A DNA stretch of 19,346 nt, taken from Chromera velia. Lineage: Eukaryota > Sar > Chromeraceae. The stretch spans positions 27,501 to 46,846 of the forward strand of contig JAHBMJ010000318.1 in assembly GCA_018398765.1 (NCBI GenBank), in the 5' to 3' direction. The notes under the pieces are model-generated. The model ran no database searches. It saw only the letters and a list, made by a program, of their open reading frames with translations, and was not told the origin of the DNA. This document shows, in pieces, positions 18,274 to 19,346 of this stretch (positions within the stretch are counted from its first letter, which is position 1; each line of letters starts with the position of its first letter). The position numbers and the translations under genes were made by a program.

Positions 18274-19290
18274 ATGCTGAAGGCAAAAACCGACAAACAA
18301 CTGGAGAGATACATTAGTCTCTCCAATCACCAATATGTGACAGCTGTCGAACCAACCGATGAGCGACCCGACGTGGAAGTCTCTTTCATTCCCTCCCATG
18401 AGTATGAATATGAACGAAACGACAAGAACCCAAAATACAACATCCAGTTCACAAGCCAGATCACATTGATGCACAACCAATGGAACATGAGGAACCTGGG
18501 GTTTCACTTCCTAGTGTGGACCTAAAGAATTCTGCTCACTTTCCTTCTCCTCCTTCTGATCCTATCGCTTACCTTCGTCAAAGAAACCAAGAGGGCCGTC
18601 ACCAGGGCCCTGAACAATCAACAGAAGAGGGTTAAAAGGGCCAAAAGAACGGCAGAACTCCCCCTTGAGATCGCTGTCCGAGGTGTATTGTGTTTCTTTA
18701 ATACTACGGCAGGGCTCTTCTGCAGAGCAAATGGATATATGTTCTGCTGCCTGCACCGTGGCTTACGGCCATGGTCTGTGTTTAGAAACCAAGGGGTTTC
18801 CCAGCACGCAATCACCTACTTCCTGCACAACGTGCCGGCAGATTTCGATCCGGATTTCTGCTTGAACGGGGACCCGAGTTTCAAATCAGGGGCTCTAATT
18901 GTTATGCCACAAATCGTACATGAGCTCATAGCGAAGGGGGTCACGGTTCTGACCGACTCGAGAACTACGGGAAGGCGGGTTCCCATGCGGGGCATCGCGC
19001 TGCACATGCTTGCCAAGCCGGCCGTCATACTCGCACTGCTATCCATAGTCCGATTTCAAGATTGCGACCCTCCAGAGACGCTCCTGTTGATGAGCACACA
19101 TCAACTCCAGGTCATCAACAACCCCACATATTCTCTTACTTCATACTTCAAAAACGGAGAAAAGGGAAGCAACAACAAATCGTTGCTCCCCACCCTGGAG
19201 GAGTCCACCGGTGAGGAGGAAGAGGAGCAGGCAGACGGGGACGTAGAAATGGAGGAGGGAGACGGAGACGTGGAGATGGAGGAGGGATAA
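18274..19290 (+). CDS. Unrecognised protein with hydrophobic segment and acidic tail, split by one TAA
   Basis: Both sides of a TAA at 18523-18525 are open in one frame: 83 codons from ATG 18274, then about 255 codons to TAA 19288. Part one is hydrophilic (VEPTDERPDVEVSFIPSHEY). Just after the TAA comes a strongly hydrophobic ILLTFLLLLLILSLTFV (about 18529-18579), a likely membrane segment, followed by a very basic stretch (KRVKRAKR). A Cys-rich patch (CFFNTTAGLFCRANGYMFCC) leads to a mixed globular region that includes IVMPQIVHELIAKGVTVL. The protein ends in an acidic tail with two 27-bp repeats (19234-19260, 19261-19287) encoding DGDVEMEEG. The TAA may be a nonsense mutation, a boundary between two ORFs, or lie in an intron: GT 18514 to AG 18591 is 78 bases and keeps frame, though its donor is weak. 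No family recognised. Confidence 0.55.
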
Positions 19291-19346
19291 AGACCCGTCC
19301 ATAGAGAAGAGAAGAGCGAGGCACTGGGGGGCGGGCATGCGGTAAG

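Noticed and set aside
1-19346. tRNA, rRNA or CRISPR-like features
   Set aside because: No tRNA B-box and arm combination, no rRNA signature and no regular direct repeats with unique spacers were seen. All arrays here are plain tandem repeats.

Overview
The window looks like nuclear DNA of a eukaryote, probably a protist. It has long pyrimidine-rich tracts, several families of degenerate tandem repeats, almost no long open frames in the first 3.4 kb, occasional splice-like motifs, no bacterial-type operons and no recognisable rRNA or tRNA gene. A chromerid alveolate or another alga with a chromovirus-rich genome is my guess, but nothing in the sequence proves the taxon.

The main content is a decayed LTR retrotransposon of the Ty3/gypsy chromovirus group on the + strand. 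Its recognisable domains run in the usual order: Gag with CCHC knuckles (6862-8651), aspartic protease (8692-9180), reverse transcriptase (9774-10690), RNase H (10694-11105), integrase (11123-12643) and a C-terminal chromodomain (12671-12997). A polypurine stretch and a TG follow directly at 12997-13010. The coding path uses three frames and crosses many in-frame stops. The RT catalytic box reads YVND, and both integrase zinc-finger histidines are tyrosine, so this copy cannot be autonomous. Where a family consensus lets the ancestral residue be inferred, nearly every point lesion is a C:G to T:A transition.

Upstream of gag, two further long open stretches (4693-5481 and 5952-6728) have protein-like composition but match no family I know. 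With a TATA box at 5586 and a polypurine/LTR-start-like motif at 4276-4307, they may be the LTR, leader and an extra 5' ORF of the same element. I could not find a matching 3' LTR in the flank after 13010.

Around the element are: a 5' flank (1-3420) of CT/GA-rich DNA; a patch (3431-4241) of decayed leucine-heptad coding sequence ending in a 21-bp minisatellite; a roughly 140-bp tandem duplication (4351-4651); a 51-bp minisatellite and (TGAA)n microsatellite (14107-14588); a roughly 200-bp tandem duplication (15721-16117) that encodes a repeated peptide on the - strand; and a nested duplication near 16914-17110. At the right end, 18274-19290 is an unrecognised gene with a hydrophobic segment and an acidic repeat tail, broken by one in-frame TAA.
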